From NCBI RefSeq assembly GCF_038502225.1, contig NC_091382.1:12576068-12640067 (forward strand): DNA of 64,000 nucleotides. Reading direction: 5' to 3'. The notes under the pieces are model-generated. The model was not told the DNA's origin and searched no databases. It worked only from the letters and a program-made list of their open reading frames with translations. Positions 11,145 through 22,449 of the stretch are shown piece by piece. Source of the stretch: Cherax quadricarinatus (taxonomy: Eukaryota > Arthropoda > Malacostraca > Decapoda > Parastacidae). The position numbers and the translations under genes were made by a program. Within the stretch, counting starts at the first letter, position 1. Every line of letters starts with the position of its first letter.

Positions 11145-13512
11145 CAGTGGTCCCTCAATAATCGTTCACAATCCGTTCCTGGAAGTGGGACTATTATTGA
11201 AATGGACGATTTACGAATCAATTTTCCCCATAAGAAATAATGTAAATTCAATTAATCCGTTCCTGACACCCAGAAGTATTAAAACAAAAAATTTTTTACA
11301 TGAAATATAGATGTAGTACATAAACAATACAGTGGCATATGATGAATTAAACATTAACAGAATAACACTTACCTTTACTGGCGATTCTTCTTTGTGTATG
11401 GAAGACTGGAGAAGGAGACAGATTGGATGATTTACTGTTTGGAAGGGGAATCCCCTTCCATCAACACCTCGGGTACCAATTGCTTTTCTGGGGTTACTTC
11501 TCTTCTCTATTTCTTAATGCCACTAGCACCACCTTGAGAGTCACTGGAGTCCTTCCTGTCTCGCAAAAAAACTGTCCACAGAGCTCTGTTTCTGTCGTCT
11601 CTTTAAAACTTCTCTAAAATGGGCCAAGACTCTGTCACTGTACAAGTTGCCGATATGGCTTGCAACATCCTTCTCTGGGTGATGTTTCTCCATAAATCTT
11701 TCCATCCTACCCCACATTTCAAAAATCTCCTTAATTTCTGAAGAAGGCACCTTCCTCCATCTCTTTTCCTCCTCCTCTGCAGCAAGATTCTGAGCTGCGA
11801 TCTGTTGCTGTTCCTGATGAAGCTCTTGCAGCTCCTCAGTGGTTAGCTCTTCATTGTGGTCCTCCACCAACTCTTCCACATCCTCCAAACTCACATCCAA
11901 CCCCATAGAACTCCCCAGTGCCACAATGGATTTAACAACTGACATAGGCTCATCAGGGTCAGCCCCAAACCCTTCAAAATCCCTCTTGTGGACACAATCT
12001 GGCCACAATTTTCTCCAAGCAGAGTTCAAAGTCCTGGTAGTCACTCCCTCCCAAGCTTTACCTATAAGGCTTACGCAATGGAGAATACTGAAGTGTTCTT
12101 TCCAAAAATCTCGTAGGGTCAAGTGAGTGTCTGAGGTCACATTCAAGCACCTTTCAAACATTGCTTTGGTGTAGAGTTTTTTAAAGTTTGCAATGACCTG
12201 CTGGTCCATGGGCTGGAGGAGAGGAGTGGTATTCGGGGGCAAGAACTTTACTGTGATGAACCCAAACTCCTTCAGAATTAGGTCATCCAAGTTTGGAGGA
12301 TGAGCAGGTGCATTGTCCATTACTAGGAGGCACCTGAGATCCGATTTCTTTTCCAAGAGGTAATTCTTCACACTAGGGCCAAACACTTCATTGAACCACT
12401 CAACGAAAATGTCCCTTGTGACCCATGCCTTACTATTAGATCTCCAAAACACACACAATTTACTCTTCATAACATTGTTTTTCTTGAACACTCTGGGATT
12501 TTCAGAATGGTACACTAGTAACGGCTTCACTTTGAAATCCCCACAAGCATTAGCACAGAACATTAGCGTCAGCCTGTCTTTCATAGGCTTGTGTCCTGGC
12601 AGCGCCTTTTCTTCCTGAGTAATGTAGGTCCTCTTTGGCATTTTCTTCCAAAAGAGGCCTGTTTCATCACAACTGAACACTTGTTCAGGTTTCAGTCCTT
12701 CACTGTTTATGTACTCCTTGAATTCATGCACATAGTTTTCAGCCGCCTTGTGGTCCGAACTGGCAGCCTCACCATGCCTTACCACACTGTGTATGCCAGT
12801 ACGGTTCTTAAATCTCTCAAACCAGCCTTTGCTGGCCTTAAATTCACTCACATCACCACTAGTTGCAGGCAATTTCTTTACCAAATCGTCATGCAACTGC
12901 CTAGCCTTTTCACAAATAAGCGACGTCATAAGACTATCTCCTGCTAATTGTTTCTCATTTATCCACACCAATAATAACTTCTCAACATCTTCGAGTACTG
13001 GCGATCTCATTTTTGTTAGCATATTTACCCCTTTTGCAACAACAGCATCCTTGATTTCCTTTTTCTTGGCCATGATGGAAGATATGGTTGTACGGGATTT
13101 GTTATACATCCTGGCCAGTTCGCCCACACATATGCCACTATCATATTGTTCAATGATGTTTTTCTTAAATTCAATCGTATTTCTCACCTTCTTTACCAAA
13201 GGCTTGGCACTAGGAGCTTTCTTTGGAGCCATGGTAGCTTATTTAGCACTTAAATAACTTGCAAGCACTAAAATAAATGGAATGTTATGAAACATTTCGC
13301 TGGAGCACGTGAGGGGACTGTCGCTCACTGGTAAACAATGGCACACTGGCTGGGAAGGAAAGGCCGAGGCGGCTCAGAGCGTGAGTACGCGCCTGGGACG
13401 AAGGACTATTAGCGAGTTACCGGACCATTTGCGAGCCAATATTTTGACGAAAAAACAGGACTATTTCCGAAATGGATGACTTTCAGGCCAGACGATTATT
13501 GAGGGGCCACTG
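11145..13512 (-). mobile_element. Tigger-B: complete Tigger/pogo transposon
   Basis: 2368 bp, TA on both sides, ends CAGTGGTCCCTCAATAATCG and the inverse GATTATTGAGGGGCCACTG. The MITE sequence around it has an empty counterpart at about 20700-20725 ('attgagtatatatacgtc'), which confirms the exact boundaries. It contains one intact transposase gene, so it may be autonomous. Confidence 0.92.
11541..13232 (-). CDS. Tigger/pogo transposase, 563 aa, intact
   Basis: It cuts and pastes the element in the nucleus at TA sites. Visible parts: a CENP-B/Psq-type N-terminal helix-turn-helix (about 15-60, KKNIIEQYDSG, SRTTISSIMAKK); a second CENP-B-type DNA-binding domain (about 75-150, VEKLLLVWINEKQ, SKGWFERFKNRTGI); and a DDE domain with D189 in SCDETGLFW, D306 in LLVMDNAPAH and D343 in LLQPMDQQVI, leaving 36 residues between the last two. 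An acidic Glu/Gln-rich stretch follows (about 450-490). The C-terminus has QSSVDSFF (549-556), which fits the PCNA-interacting consensus known from pogo. The Met at 13232 lies in the context gccATGG. No stops or frameshifts. Tigger-C is a damaged relative. Confidence 0.93.
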   Translation of the reverse strand: MAPKKAPSAKPLVKKVRNTIEFKKNIIEQYDSGICVGELARMYNKSRTTISSIMAKKKEIKDAVVAKGVNMLTKMRSPVLEDVEKLLLVWINEKQLAGDSLMTSLICEKARQLHDDLVKKLPATSGDVSEFKASKGWFERFKNRTGIHSVVRHGEAASSDHKAAENYVHEFKEYINSEGLKPEQVFSCDETGLFWKKMPKRTYITQEEKALPGHKPMKDRLTLMFCANACGDFKVKPLLVYHSENPRVFKKNNVMKSKLCVFWRSNSKAWVTRDIFVEWFNEVFGPSVKNYLLEKKSDLRCLLVMDNAPAHPPNLDDLILKEFGFITVKFLPPNTTPLLQPMDQQVIANFKKLYTKAMFERCLNVTSDTHLTLRDFWKEHFSILHCVSLIGKAWEGVTTRTLNSAWRKLWPDCVHKRDFEGFGADPDEPMSVVKSIVALGSSMGLDVSLEDVEELVEDHNEELTTEELQELHQEQQQIAAQNLAAEEEEKRWRKVPSSEIKEIFEMWGRMERFMEKHHPEKDVASHIGNLYSDRVLAHFREVLKRRQKQSSVDSFFARQEGLQ

Positions 13513-13576
13513 TATATACGTCAAACACGGTACCTCGTAAGACGTATATGTATGGTCGAAACAGTCAAAGGGTTAA

Positions 13577-14000
13577 CACAGTTCTGTTTGTGGGCAGGGA
13601 AAAAAATTTACCCGGCTCAGGCTGCCGCCTGGTTGTGGGTCAAACCACTGTGTCAGCGGGGGAGATGACCGCCATCCCCTTCTACCCCCATCTCAGCCTT
13701 CGTGCATACATGTCAATTATGATTCTCTCCTAGGAGCTAGTTGTGTTTGTGAATTGTTTTAATCTTTTAATTGACCTATCTTGTATCTGCCAAGAAACCA
13801 TGGCACCCAGTAGGCATGCGAGTGATACTGAAAGTGGCAAGAAAAGGTTTAATCATTTAAGTCTTGGAGTTACAAAGAAAATTGAGATATTAAACAAGAG
13901 AGAGCCTATGGCCTTAATGAAGCATCAGTTTGTACATTTAAAAAGAATGAGGTAAATATACAAGTTTATGTAATGAATACCCAGGATGTCATCTCACTGA
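13577..14000 (+). pseudogene. N-terminal fragment of a CENP-B/jerky-type transposase (about 13801-13956)
   Basis: From ATG at 13801 the frame reads MAPSRHASDTESGKKRF, then KKIEILNKRE, which resembles the start of another Tigger/jerky group (the CENP-B N-terminal helix-turn-helix). It loses similarity after about 40 residues and stops near 13955. The preceding 200 bp may be its leader. A remnant only. Confidence 0.5.
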
Positions 14001-14765
14001 CTTACTTACTGACTTATTGAATGACTGACTTACTAATTTACTGACATGACTGACTTTTACTGATGTACTGACTTAAAATTAGACTTTTCCACTGAAGAGG
14101 ACCCCTGACAAATCTAGAAGCAGTGCTCTGAAACGGCATCTAGAGCAGTTGATGCTTTACCGTCAGCTGTATAATGTAGTGCAGGGTAAAATAGCCCAGA
14201 AATCCACTTCAGAATTTATGCACACTCCAGTACAACTATTGACTTTAATACCAGAACCTCTACCATCCACCCAGCCTAGCAGGGACACAGCATAACTCTC
14301 CACTCTCTTCACAATCAACCAACACCGGCACCCACAACTGAAGGCAATTGTTGCATTTGTTGTCTTAGCAGTAAAAACAACATAATACATCATGACTATG
14401 AACAACAATTACATATTCACTTTCATTTTTGTAAGATCTGGAAGGTTTAAAGAAAGTTGTTTGGCTTTCATGAGGATTCCAGGAATGCAACCCTATTTTT
14501 CCTGTAAGTTTTTCAGTTTATCTAACATGGATTTACCTAACACAACATTTTCAGGAACGTAACTACATACCATATAATATAATGGTCTACTGTAGTAAAA
14601 CATTGGTGAGCACAAAAGAGGAATGAATGTTATCTGAATAACAGAGATATTATACCTGTGTAACTCTAATTGTGAAATACTGTAAATCTTTATATTGAAT
14701 TTGACTTAGAAAAATTACAAACAATACAACTTCTTTAGCTAAATATATCTGTATAGTGTGCTTAC
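14001..14765. other. Intergenic or intronic sequence without a recognised gene
   Basis: Contains a short stretch of 'ctgacttactgactt'-like repeats (14008-14085) and otherwise AT-rich sequence. It should be the intron downstream of the TRMT13 exon. The next TRMT13 exon was searched for by eye on the minus strand and not found. Confidence 0.5.
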
Positions 14766-14960
14766 CTCTGCCAGCACCAAACTCTATAAAGCAAGTTGGT
14801 GTGATGGATGTGTTGAGTAGTGCAGAGTTCTCCAGGTGGCCAAGTATAGAAGAGTTCTGGCTCAGATGACGTACTACACTAGGACCATAGCCTGGTCTAG
14901 TCATCTCTTTCTTCATTATATGATGACTCAAGATGGATTCTTCAATAGTGCCAACATTTT
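14766..14960 (-). CDS. TRMT13: TRMT13 internal exon (start of the methyltransferase domain)
   Basis: TRMT13 (yeast Trm13) is the 2'-O-methyltransferase for position 4 of certain tRNAs (Pro, Gly, His). The 195-nt exon is bounded by an acceptor read as 'cttacattccag' and a donor 'gtaagc'. It enters with two bases completing a codon and ends after one base. The product includes HLSQNSSILGHLEN and then CFIEFGAGRG, the family's S-adenosylmethionine-binding motif I (FxEFGAGxG). The donor splits the last Gly codon. Its entry phase fits the exon at 31039-31232: the split codon restores Glu. No stop, so the copy looks functional. Downstream exons are not seen in the 14.7 kb to the window edge. The gene symbol rests on motif recognition, not on a search. 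Confidence 0.88.
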
Positions 14961-15780
14961 CTGGAATGTAAGCAATAAATAAAAATCATTTTTTTGTATT
15001 ATTTTTTTTTCAACAAGTCGGCCATCTCCAACTGAGGCAGGGTGACCCAAAAGGAAAGAAAAGCCTCAAAAAGAAAATACTTTCATCATCATTCAACACT
15101 TTCATCTCATTTATACATAATCACTGTTTTTGCAGAGGCAACCAGATACAACAGTTTACAAGCATATATAAAGACATATAACATATCCCTCCAAACTGCC
15201 AATATCCCAAACCCCTCTTTTAAAGTGCAGGCATTATACTTCCCATTACCAGTATTAAAGTCCAGCTATATAAAAATAACAGGTTTCCTTGAATCCCTTC
15301 ACTAAATATTACCCTGCTCACATTCCAACAGCTCGTCAGGTCCCAAAAACCATTTGTCTCCATTCATTCCTATCTAACACACTCGGGTATGCTTGCTAGA
15401 AGTCCAAGCCCCTCCCCCACAAAACCTCCTTTACCTCCTCTCTCCAATCTTTTTGAGGACAACCCCTACCCTGCCTTCCTTCCCCTACAGATTTATAAGC
15501 TCTCCATGTCATTCTACTTTAATCCATTCTCTCTAAATGACCAAACCACCTCAACAACCGTTCTGCAGCCCTCTAATACTTTTATTAACTCCATGTCACC
15601 TAATTTCCACATTCCGAATTTTCTGCATAATATTTACACCACATATTGCCCTTAGACAGGACATCTCCACTGCCTCCAACCGCCTCCTCGCTGCAGCACT
15701 TACAACCCATGCTTCACACCCATATAAGAGTGTTGGTACCACTACACTTTCATACATTCCATTCTTAGCCTCAATATATA

Positions 15781-17935
15781 ACAAAGTAGAAGTGATGCAA
15801 GGAGGGAAGAGTATATGGAGAAAAAGAGAGAAGTTAAGAGAGTGGTGAAGCAATGTAAAAAGAGAGCAAATGAGAGAGTGGGTGAGATGTTATCAACAAA
15901 TTTTGTTGAAAATAAGAAAAAGTTTTGGAGTGAGATTAACAAGTTAAGAAAGCCTAGAGAACAAATGGATTTGTCAGTTAAAAATAGGAGAGGAGAGTTA
16001 TTAAATGGAGAGTTAGACGTATTGGGAAGATGGAAGGAATATTTTGAGGAATTGTTAAATGTTGATGAAGATAGGGAAGCTGTGATTTCGTGTATAGGGC
16101 AAGGAGGAATAACATCTTGTAGGAGTGAGGAAGAGCCAGTTGTGAGTGTGGGGGAAGTTCGTGAGGCAGTAGGTAAAATGAAAGGGGGTAAGGCAGCCGG
16201 GATTGATGGGATAAAGATAGAAATGTTAAAAGCAGGTGGGGATATAGTTTTGGAGTGGTTGGTGCAATTATTTAATAAATGTATGGAAGAGGGTAAGGTA
16301 CCTAGGGATTGGCAGAGAGCATGCATAGTTCCTTTGTATAAAGGCAAAGGGGATAAAAGAGAGTGCAAAAATTATAGGGGGATAAGTCTGTTGAGTGTAC
16401 CTGGTAAAGTGTATGGTAGAGTTATAATTGAAAGAATTAAGAGTAAGACGGAGAATAGGATAGCAGATGAACAAGGAGGCTTTAGGAAAGGTAGGGGGTG
16501 TGTGGACCAGGTGTTTACAGTGAAACATATAAGTGAACAGTATTTAGATAAGGCTAAAGAGGTCTTTGTGGCATTTATGGATTTGGAAAAGGCGTATGAC
16601 AGGGTGGATAGGGGGGCAATGTGGCAGATGTTGCAAGTGTATGGTGTAGGAGGTAGGTTACTGAAAGCAGTGAAGAGTTTTTACGAGGATAGTGAGGCTC
16701 AAGTTAGAGTATGTAGGAAAGAGGGAAATTTTTTCCCAGTAAAAGTAGGCCTTAGACAAGGATGTGTGATGTCACCGTGGTTGTTTAATATATTTATAGA
16801 TGGGGTTGTAAGAGAAGTAAATGCGAGGGTCTTGGCAAGAGGCGTGGAGTTAAAAGATAAAGAATCACACACAAAGTGGGAGTTGTCACAGCTGCTCTTT
16901 GCTGATGACACTGTGCTCTTGGGAGATTCTGAAGAGAAGTTGCAGAGATTGGTGGATGAATTTGGTAGGGTGTGCAAAAGAAGAAAATTAAAGGTGAATA
17001 CAGGAAAGAGTAAGGTTATGAGGATAACAAAAAGATTAGGTGATGAAAGATTGAATATCAGATTGGAGGGAGAGAGTATGGAGGAGGTGAACGTATTCAG
17101 ATATTTGGGAGTGGACGTGTCAGCGGATGGGTCTATGAAAGATGAGGTGAATCATAGAATTGATGAGGGAAAAAGAGTGAGTGGTGCACTTAGGAGTCTG
17201 TGGAGACAAAGAACTTTGTCCTTGGAGGCAAAGAGGGGAATGTATGAGAGTATAGTTTTACCAACGCTCTTATATGGGTGTGAAGCGTGGGTGATGAATG
17301 TTGCAGCGAGGAGAAGGCTGGAGGCAGTGGAGATGTCATGTCTGAGGGCAATGTGTGGTGTGAATATAATGCAGAGAATTCGTAGTTTGGAAGTTAGGAG
17401 GAGGTGCGGGATTACCAAAACTGTTGTCCAGAGGGCTGAGGAAGGGTTGTTGAGGTGGTTCGGACATGTAGAGAGAATGGAGCGAAACAGAATGACTTCA
17501 AGAGTGTATCAGTCTGTAGTGGAAGGAAGGCGGGGTAGGGGTCGGCCTAGGAAGGGTTGGAGGGAGGGGGTAAAGGAGGTTTTGTGTGCGAGGGGCTTGG
17601 ACTTCCAGCAGGCATGCGTGAGCGTGTTTGATAGGAGTGAATGGAGACAAATGGTTTTTAATACTTGACGTGCTGTTGGAGTGTGAGCAAAGTAACATTT
17701 ATGAAGGGATTCAGGGAAACCGGCAGGCCGGACTTGAGTCCTGGAGATGGGAAGTACAGTGCCTGCACTCTGAAGGAGGGGTGTTAATGTTGCAGTTTAA
17801 AAACTGTAGTGTAAAGCACCCTTCTGGCAAGACAGTGATGGAGTGAATGATGGTGAAAGTTTTTCTTTTTCGGGCCACCCTGCCTTGGTGGGAATCGGCC
17901 GGTGTGATAATAAAAAAAAAAAAAAAAAAAAAAAA
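15781..17935 (+). mobile_element. RTE-type LINE, copy 2 (5' truncated)
   Basis: Starts around 'acaaagtagaagtgatgc' and ends with 'ggccggtgtgataat' and a poly(A)-like run (17909-17934). It is inserted in the opposite orientation into the older RTE copy. Within the shared region it is almost identical to copy 1. Confidence 0.9.
15815..17668 (+). CDS. RTE-type reverse transcriptase, 617 aa, uninterrupted
   Basis: Same protein as at 4272-6287, beginning at an internal Met (MEKKREVKRVV). Over 617 residues I see only two differences from copy 1: Asp for Glu and Lys for Arg in the stretch around GELDVLGRWKEYF. FMDLEKAYD, GLRQGCVMSP and FADD are all present. The endonuclease is absent because of 5' truncation, so the reverse transcriptase domain is complete but the element cannot be autonomous. 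Confidence 0.9.
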   Translation: MEKKREVKRVVKQCKKRANERVGEMLSTNFVENKKKFWSEINKLRKPREQMDLSVKNRRGELLNGELDVLGRWKEYFEELLNVDEDREAVISCIGQGGITSCRSEEEPVVSVGEVREAVGKMKGGKAAGIDGIKIEMLKAGGDIVLEWLVQLFNKCMEEGKVPRDWQRACIVPLYKGKGDKRECKNYRGISLLSVPGKVYGRVIIERIKSKTENRIADEQGGFRKGRGCVDQVFTVKHISEQYLDKAKEVFVAFMDLEKAYDRVDRGAMWQMLQVYGVGGRLLKAVKSFYEDSEAQVRVCRKEGNFFPVKVGLRQGCVMSPWLFNIFIDGVVREVNARVLARGVELKDKESHTKWELSQLLFADDTVLLGDSEEKLQRLVDEFGRVCKRRKLKVNTGKSKVMRITKRLGDERLNIRLEGESMEEVNVFRYLGVDVSADGSMKDEVNHRIDEGKRVSGALRSLWRQRTLSLEAKRGMYESIVLPTLLYGCEAWVMNVAARRRLEAVEMSCLRAMCGVNIMQRIRSLEVRRRCGITKTVVQRAEEGLLRWFGHVERMERNRMTSRVYQSVVEGRRGRGRPRKGWREGVKEVLCARGLDFQQACVSVFDRSEWRQMVFNT

Positions 17936-18721
17936 TTATACCTCAATGCACCACTCACCTTTTTTTCTGCATAAATTTTATGGATAATCTCATCCTTCAT
18001 AAACCCATCCGCTGACACATCAACTTCGAAATATCTGAAAACATTCACTTCTTCCATACTCCCTCTTTCCAATGTGATATCCAGTTTTTCTTTATACCCT
18101 CATCACCTTACTCTTATCTATGTTCACTTTCAACTTTCTACCTTTACACACCCTCCCAAACTCGTCCACTAACTTTTGCAACTATTCTTTATAATTTCCC
18201 ATAAGCACAGTATCATCAGCAAAAAGTATCTGTGTCAACTCCCATTTTGTGCTTGATTCTCCATAATTTAATCCCACCTCTCTCCCCATCTATAAATATA
18301 TTAAACAACCATGGTGACATTACACATCCCTGTCTAAGACCTACTTTTACCGGGAAGTAGTCTCCCTCTCTTCTACACACCCTAACCTGAGCCTCACTAT
18401 CCTCATAAAAACTCTTTACAGCATTTAGTAACTTACCACCTATTCCATATACAGTGGAATCTCGCCTAACGAACGCATCGCATAACGTTAAATCCGCCTA
18501 GCGATACATTTTAACGCAAAAATTTTGCCTCGGCTAGTGCTAAAAAACTCTCTTAACGCGGTTCGTTCGAGATGCATCCACATGCGGCCTGAGCCCGCCT
18601 CACTTGTTCCTTGGGTGCCAGTGTTTACAAGCCAGCCACCGCGGTCGCTTCCAAGCATACAATCGGAACATTTCATATTATCACAGCCTTTTTAGTGATT
18701 GCACCTGCAAAATAAGTCACC

Positions 18722-21467
18722 ATGGGCCCCAAGAAAGCTTCTAGTGCCAACCCTACAGCAAAAAGAGTGAGAATTACTATGGATATGAAGAAAGAGATCA
18801 TTGCTAAGTATGAAAGTGGAGTGCGTGTCTCCGAGCTGGCCAGGTTGTACACAAAACCCCAATCAACCATCGCTACTATTGTGGCCAAGAAAACGGCAAT
18901 CAAGGAAGCTGTTCTTGCCAAAGGTGCAACTTTGTTTTCGAAACAGAGATCGCAAGTGATAGAAGATGTTGAGAGACTGTTATTGGTGTGGATAAACGAA
19001 AAACAGATAGCAGGAGATAGCATCTCTCAAGCGATCATATGTGAAAAGGCTAGGAAGTTGCATGACGATTTTATTAGAAAAATGCCTGCACCTAGTGATG
19101 ACGTGAGTGAATTTAAGGCCAGCAAAGGTTGGTTTGAGAGATTTAAGAATCGTAGTGGCATACATAGTGTGATAAGGCATGGTGAAGCTGCCAGTTCGGA
19201 CCACAAAGCAGCTGAAAAATATGTGCAGGAATTCAAGGAGTACATAGACAGTGAAGGACTGAAACCTGAACAAGTGTTTGTGATGAAAAAGGCCTGTTTT
19301 GGAAGAAAATGCCAAACAGGACGTACATTACTCAGGAGGAAAAGGCACTCCCAGGACATAAGCCTATAAAAGACAGGCTTACTCTGTTGATGTGTGCCAA
19401 TGCTAGTGGTGACTGTGAAGTGAATCCTTTATTGGTGTATCACTCTGAAACTCCCAGAGTGTTCAGGAAAAACAATGTCGTCAAGGCTAATTTGTGTGTG
19501 ATGTGGAGGGCAAACAGTAAGGCATGGGTCACTAGGGACTTTTTCTGTGACTGGTTACACCATGCATTTGCCCCCACTGTGAAAAATTGCCTAATTGATA
19601 AGAAATTAGACCTTAAGTGCCTCCTGGTATTAGACAATGCTCCTGGTCATCCTTCAGACGTGGCAGAGCGACTTTCTGTGGAAATGAGCTTCATTAACCC
19701 TTTGACTGTTTCAGGCCCCTCTCTGAAACTGTCATTCTATGTCGCTCAATTTTTGAAAAAAAAAAAAATTATTTTTTTCTTATGAAATGATAGAGAATCT
19801 TTTCTCGATGGTAATGACACCAAAAGTTCGAAATTTGGTCGAAAACTCGTGGAATTATGCTCCCGCGAAGTTAGCGGTCTCGGCGACATATGCGTATCGG
19901 CGATTTCGCCGACTTTGAGCCCAATTTTCAGCCAATTCCATTGTTCCAGTTGACCAAACTCATAGCTATTTCTTTAGAACTCCATTTTATCTATCAGCTG
20001 AGTACAAGAAACCTCCCATTTACTAATTTGGACTACCCAATATGGTGGTCAGAAATTGGCAATTTGGCCAATTTCACGCAAAATAAAAAAGATGCCAATT
20101 TCAAAATAGGGTCCAGAATAAACAAGGTAGACATTCGTGGCACTAAAATATCATATGCTCTGTTCATTAGTCACATCTCTAGGCCCCTTTTATATTATTA
20201 TTGCTTTCTATTTTGATTTTTTATTCATACAAAAAAATACAAAATTTACTGTTATACAGACGACTGCATTATTGTAAAAGTGGTATAAATAATATCAGTG
20301 CACTAGTGAAAGAATATTAGACTCCCCAGTTGACGTGTATTGGACGTGTGGTGTGATTTATGTACTCTTGAACATTGGTAAAAATCAAACATTTCCGCTA
20401 CTTTGAGCTCAGTTTCAAGGTCGTTTTCATCGTAAAAGTAATGAAAATCATCTCTATTTCTGTAATATGTTTTCCATTTTATCACCTAAGACCATGAAAA
20501 CGTGAATACAACGATAAATACTATACGAAAATACACCTCAAAGTCGGCGTTTTATTCCAAAAAAACGATCAGAGTTTTTTTTTTCTCATTACGCAATGTG
20601 TGCTGCAGGATTTTTTTTATGTGGTGCACACTGACCACACAGACCCATTCTCTCACATGTGGGCCTACCAGCTTTTTCCCACTTGATTTGAAGCCGCTAG
20701 AATTATTGAGTATATATACGTCAGAAACATTGGCTCGTAAGACGTATTTATACGTCGAAAACAGTCAAAGGGTTAAGGTCAAGTTTTTGCCTCCTAATAC
20801 CACTCCTCTCCTGCAGCCCATGGACCAGCAGGTCATTTCCAACTTCAAGAAACTGTCCACAAAAGCTATGTTTGAAAGGTGCTTTGTAGTGACCTCAGAA
20901 ACTCAATTGACTCTAAGAGAGTTTTGGAGAGATCACTTTAGCATCCTCAATTGTGTAAACATTATAGGTAAGGCTTGGGAGGAAGTGACTGAGAGGACCT
21001 TGAACTCTGCTTGGAAGAAACTGTGGCCAGAATGTGTAGACAAAAGGGATTTTGAAGGGTTTGAGGCTAACCCTGGGAATCCTATGCCAGTTGAGGAATC
21101 CATTGTGGCATTGGGGAAGTCCTTGGGGTTGGAGGTTAGTGGGGAGGATGTGGAAGAGTTGGTGGAGGAGGACAATGAAGAACTAACCACTGATGAGCTG
21201 CTAGATCATCTTCAACAGCAAGAGGCCAGACCTGAGGAAACTGGTTCAGAGGAGGGGATAGAGAAATTGAGGAAGTTGCCTACTTCAAAGATTAAGAAAA
21301 TGTGTGCAATGTGGCTTAAAGTGCAAACCTTTTTTGATGAAAATCACCCTCACACAGCTATTGCAAGCCGTGTTGGCACCCTGTACACTGACAATGTTGT
21401 GAAACACTTTAGGAATGTCATAAAGGAATGGGAGGTACAGGCCTCTATGGACAGATATGTTGTGTGA
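18722..21467 (+). pseudogene. Tigger transposase, frameshifted and split by a MITE
   Basis: The start MGPKKASSANPTAKRVR is followed by the same helix-turn-helix and CENP-B domains as Tigger-B up to PEQVF (about 19280). There a small deletion shifts the frame and alters the first catalytic region; in the other frame the Asp-Glu pair is still readable. The frame from 19309 covers ITQEEKALPGHK and LLVLDNAPGH (second aspartate). The MITE with TTAA then interrupts after EMSFI. The gene resumes at 20777 with KVKFLPPNTTPLLQPMDQQ (third aspartate) and runs to the stop at about 21467, ending QASMDRYVV. Removing the MITE and one TTAA restores the frame at that site exactly, so the only other lesion seen is the frameshift. 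Confidence 0.88.
19698..20772. mobile_element. piggyBac-type MITE inside Tigger-C
   Basis: 1075 bp between TTAA at 19694-19697 and TTAA at 20773-20776. Ends are CCCTTTGACTGTTTC and the inverse GAAAACAGTCAAAGGG. It shares its body with the MITE at 10227-13572. Its sequence near 20700 is the empty site for Tigger-B. Confidence 0.9.
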
Positions 21468-22260
21468 CAGAGGTCCAGTGACTCTCAAGGTGGTCCGAGT
21501 GGCATTAAAAGAAGAAGGGAAGTAACCCCGGAAAAGGACTTGCCACCTCAAGTCCTAATGGAAGGAGATTCCCCTTCTAAAAACTAACACCATCAACACT
21601 CTCCCCTCCTCCCATCCCATCAATCATCACCAGATCTTTAATAAAGGTAAGTGTCATGTAACTGTGCATGTCTTCTTCAGTTTTTGTGTATTAAAATTAA
21701 TATTTCATGTGGTAAAAAATTTTTTTGTTCATACTTTGGGGTGTCAGGAACAGATTAATTTGATTTCCATTATTTCTTATGGGGAAAATTAATTCGCCTA
21801 ACGATAATTTCGCCTAGCAATGAGCTCTCAAGAATGGATTAATAGCGTTAGGGGAGGGTCCACTGTACTTGCAACATCTGCCACATTGCTCCCCTATCCA
21901 CTCTATCATATGCCTTTTCTAAATCCATAAATGCAATAAAAACTTCCCTACCTTTATCTAAATACTGTTCACATATATGCTTCAATGTAAACACTTGATC
22001 TACACATCCCCTACCCACTCTGAAACCTCCTTGCTCATCCACAATCCTACATTCTGTTTTACCTCAAATTCTTTCAGTTATGACCCTACTGTACACTTTT
22101 CCTGGTATACTCAGTAAACTTATTCCTCTATAATTTTTACAGTCTCTTTTGTCCCCCTTCCCTTTATATAAAGGGACTATACATGCTCTCTGCCAATCTC
22201 TAGGTACCTTCCCCTCTTTTGTACATTTATTAAACAAAAATACCAACCACTCCAACACTA

Positions 22261-22449
22261 CAGTGGACCCCCGCATAACGATTACCTCCGAATGCGACCA
22301 ATTATGTAAGTGCGTTTGTACGTGTATGTTTGGGGGTCTGAAATGGACTAATCTACTTCACAATATTCCTTATGGGAACAAATTCGGTCAGTACTGGCAC
22401 CTGAACATACTTCTGGAGTGAAAAAATATCGTTAACCGGGGGTCCACTG
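22261..22449. mobile_element. MITE-1 copy inside the old RTE element
   Basis: CAGTGGACCCCCG to CGGGGGTCCACTG, TA at 22259 and 22450. About 14 bp shorter than the copy at 880. Confidence 0.85.

Larger units (their letters stand above)
10227..13572. mobile_element. piggyBac-type MITE carrying Tigger-B
   Basis: Flanked by TTAA at 10223-10226 and 13573-13576, with inverse ends CCCCTTGACTGTT and AACAGTCAAAGGG. Without Tigger-B and its TA duplication it is about 976 bp, close to the 1075-bp copy at 19698-20772. It has no transposase. The TTAA target and similar inner sequences relate it to the piggyBac element at 36488-39378. Confidence 0.8.
18452..21865 (+). mobile_element. Tigger-C: Tigger/pogo element interrupted by a piggyBac-type MITE
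   Basis: TA at 18450 and 21866; ends CAGTGGAATCTCGCCTAACG and GGGGAGGGTCCACTG. The insertion interrupts the old RTE copy at 'ccatata'. The transposase gene is split by a MITE at 19698-20772 and also frameshifted near 19280. Confidence 0.9.

Noticed and set aside
15742..16368. Long minus-strand open frames opposite the RTE reverse transcriptase (also 5572-6258 and 26046-26813)
   Set aside because: They recur opposite every RTE copy and have low-complexity Ser/Leu/Phe composition; shadows of the real gene.
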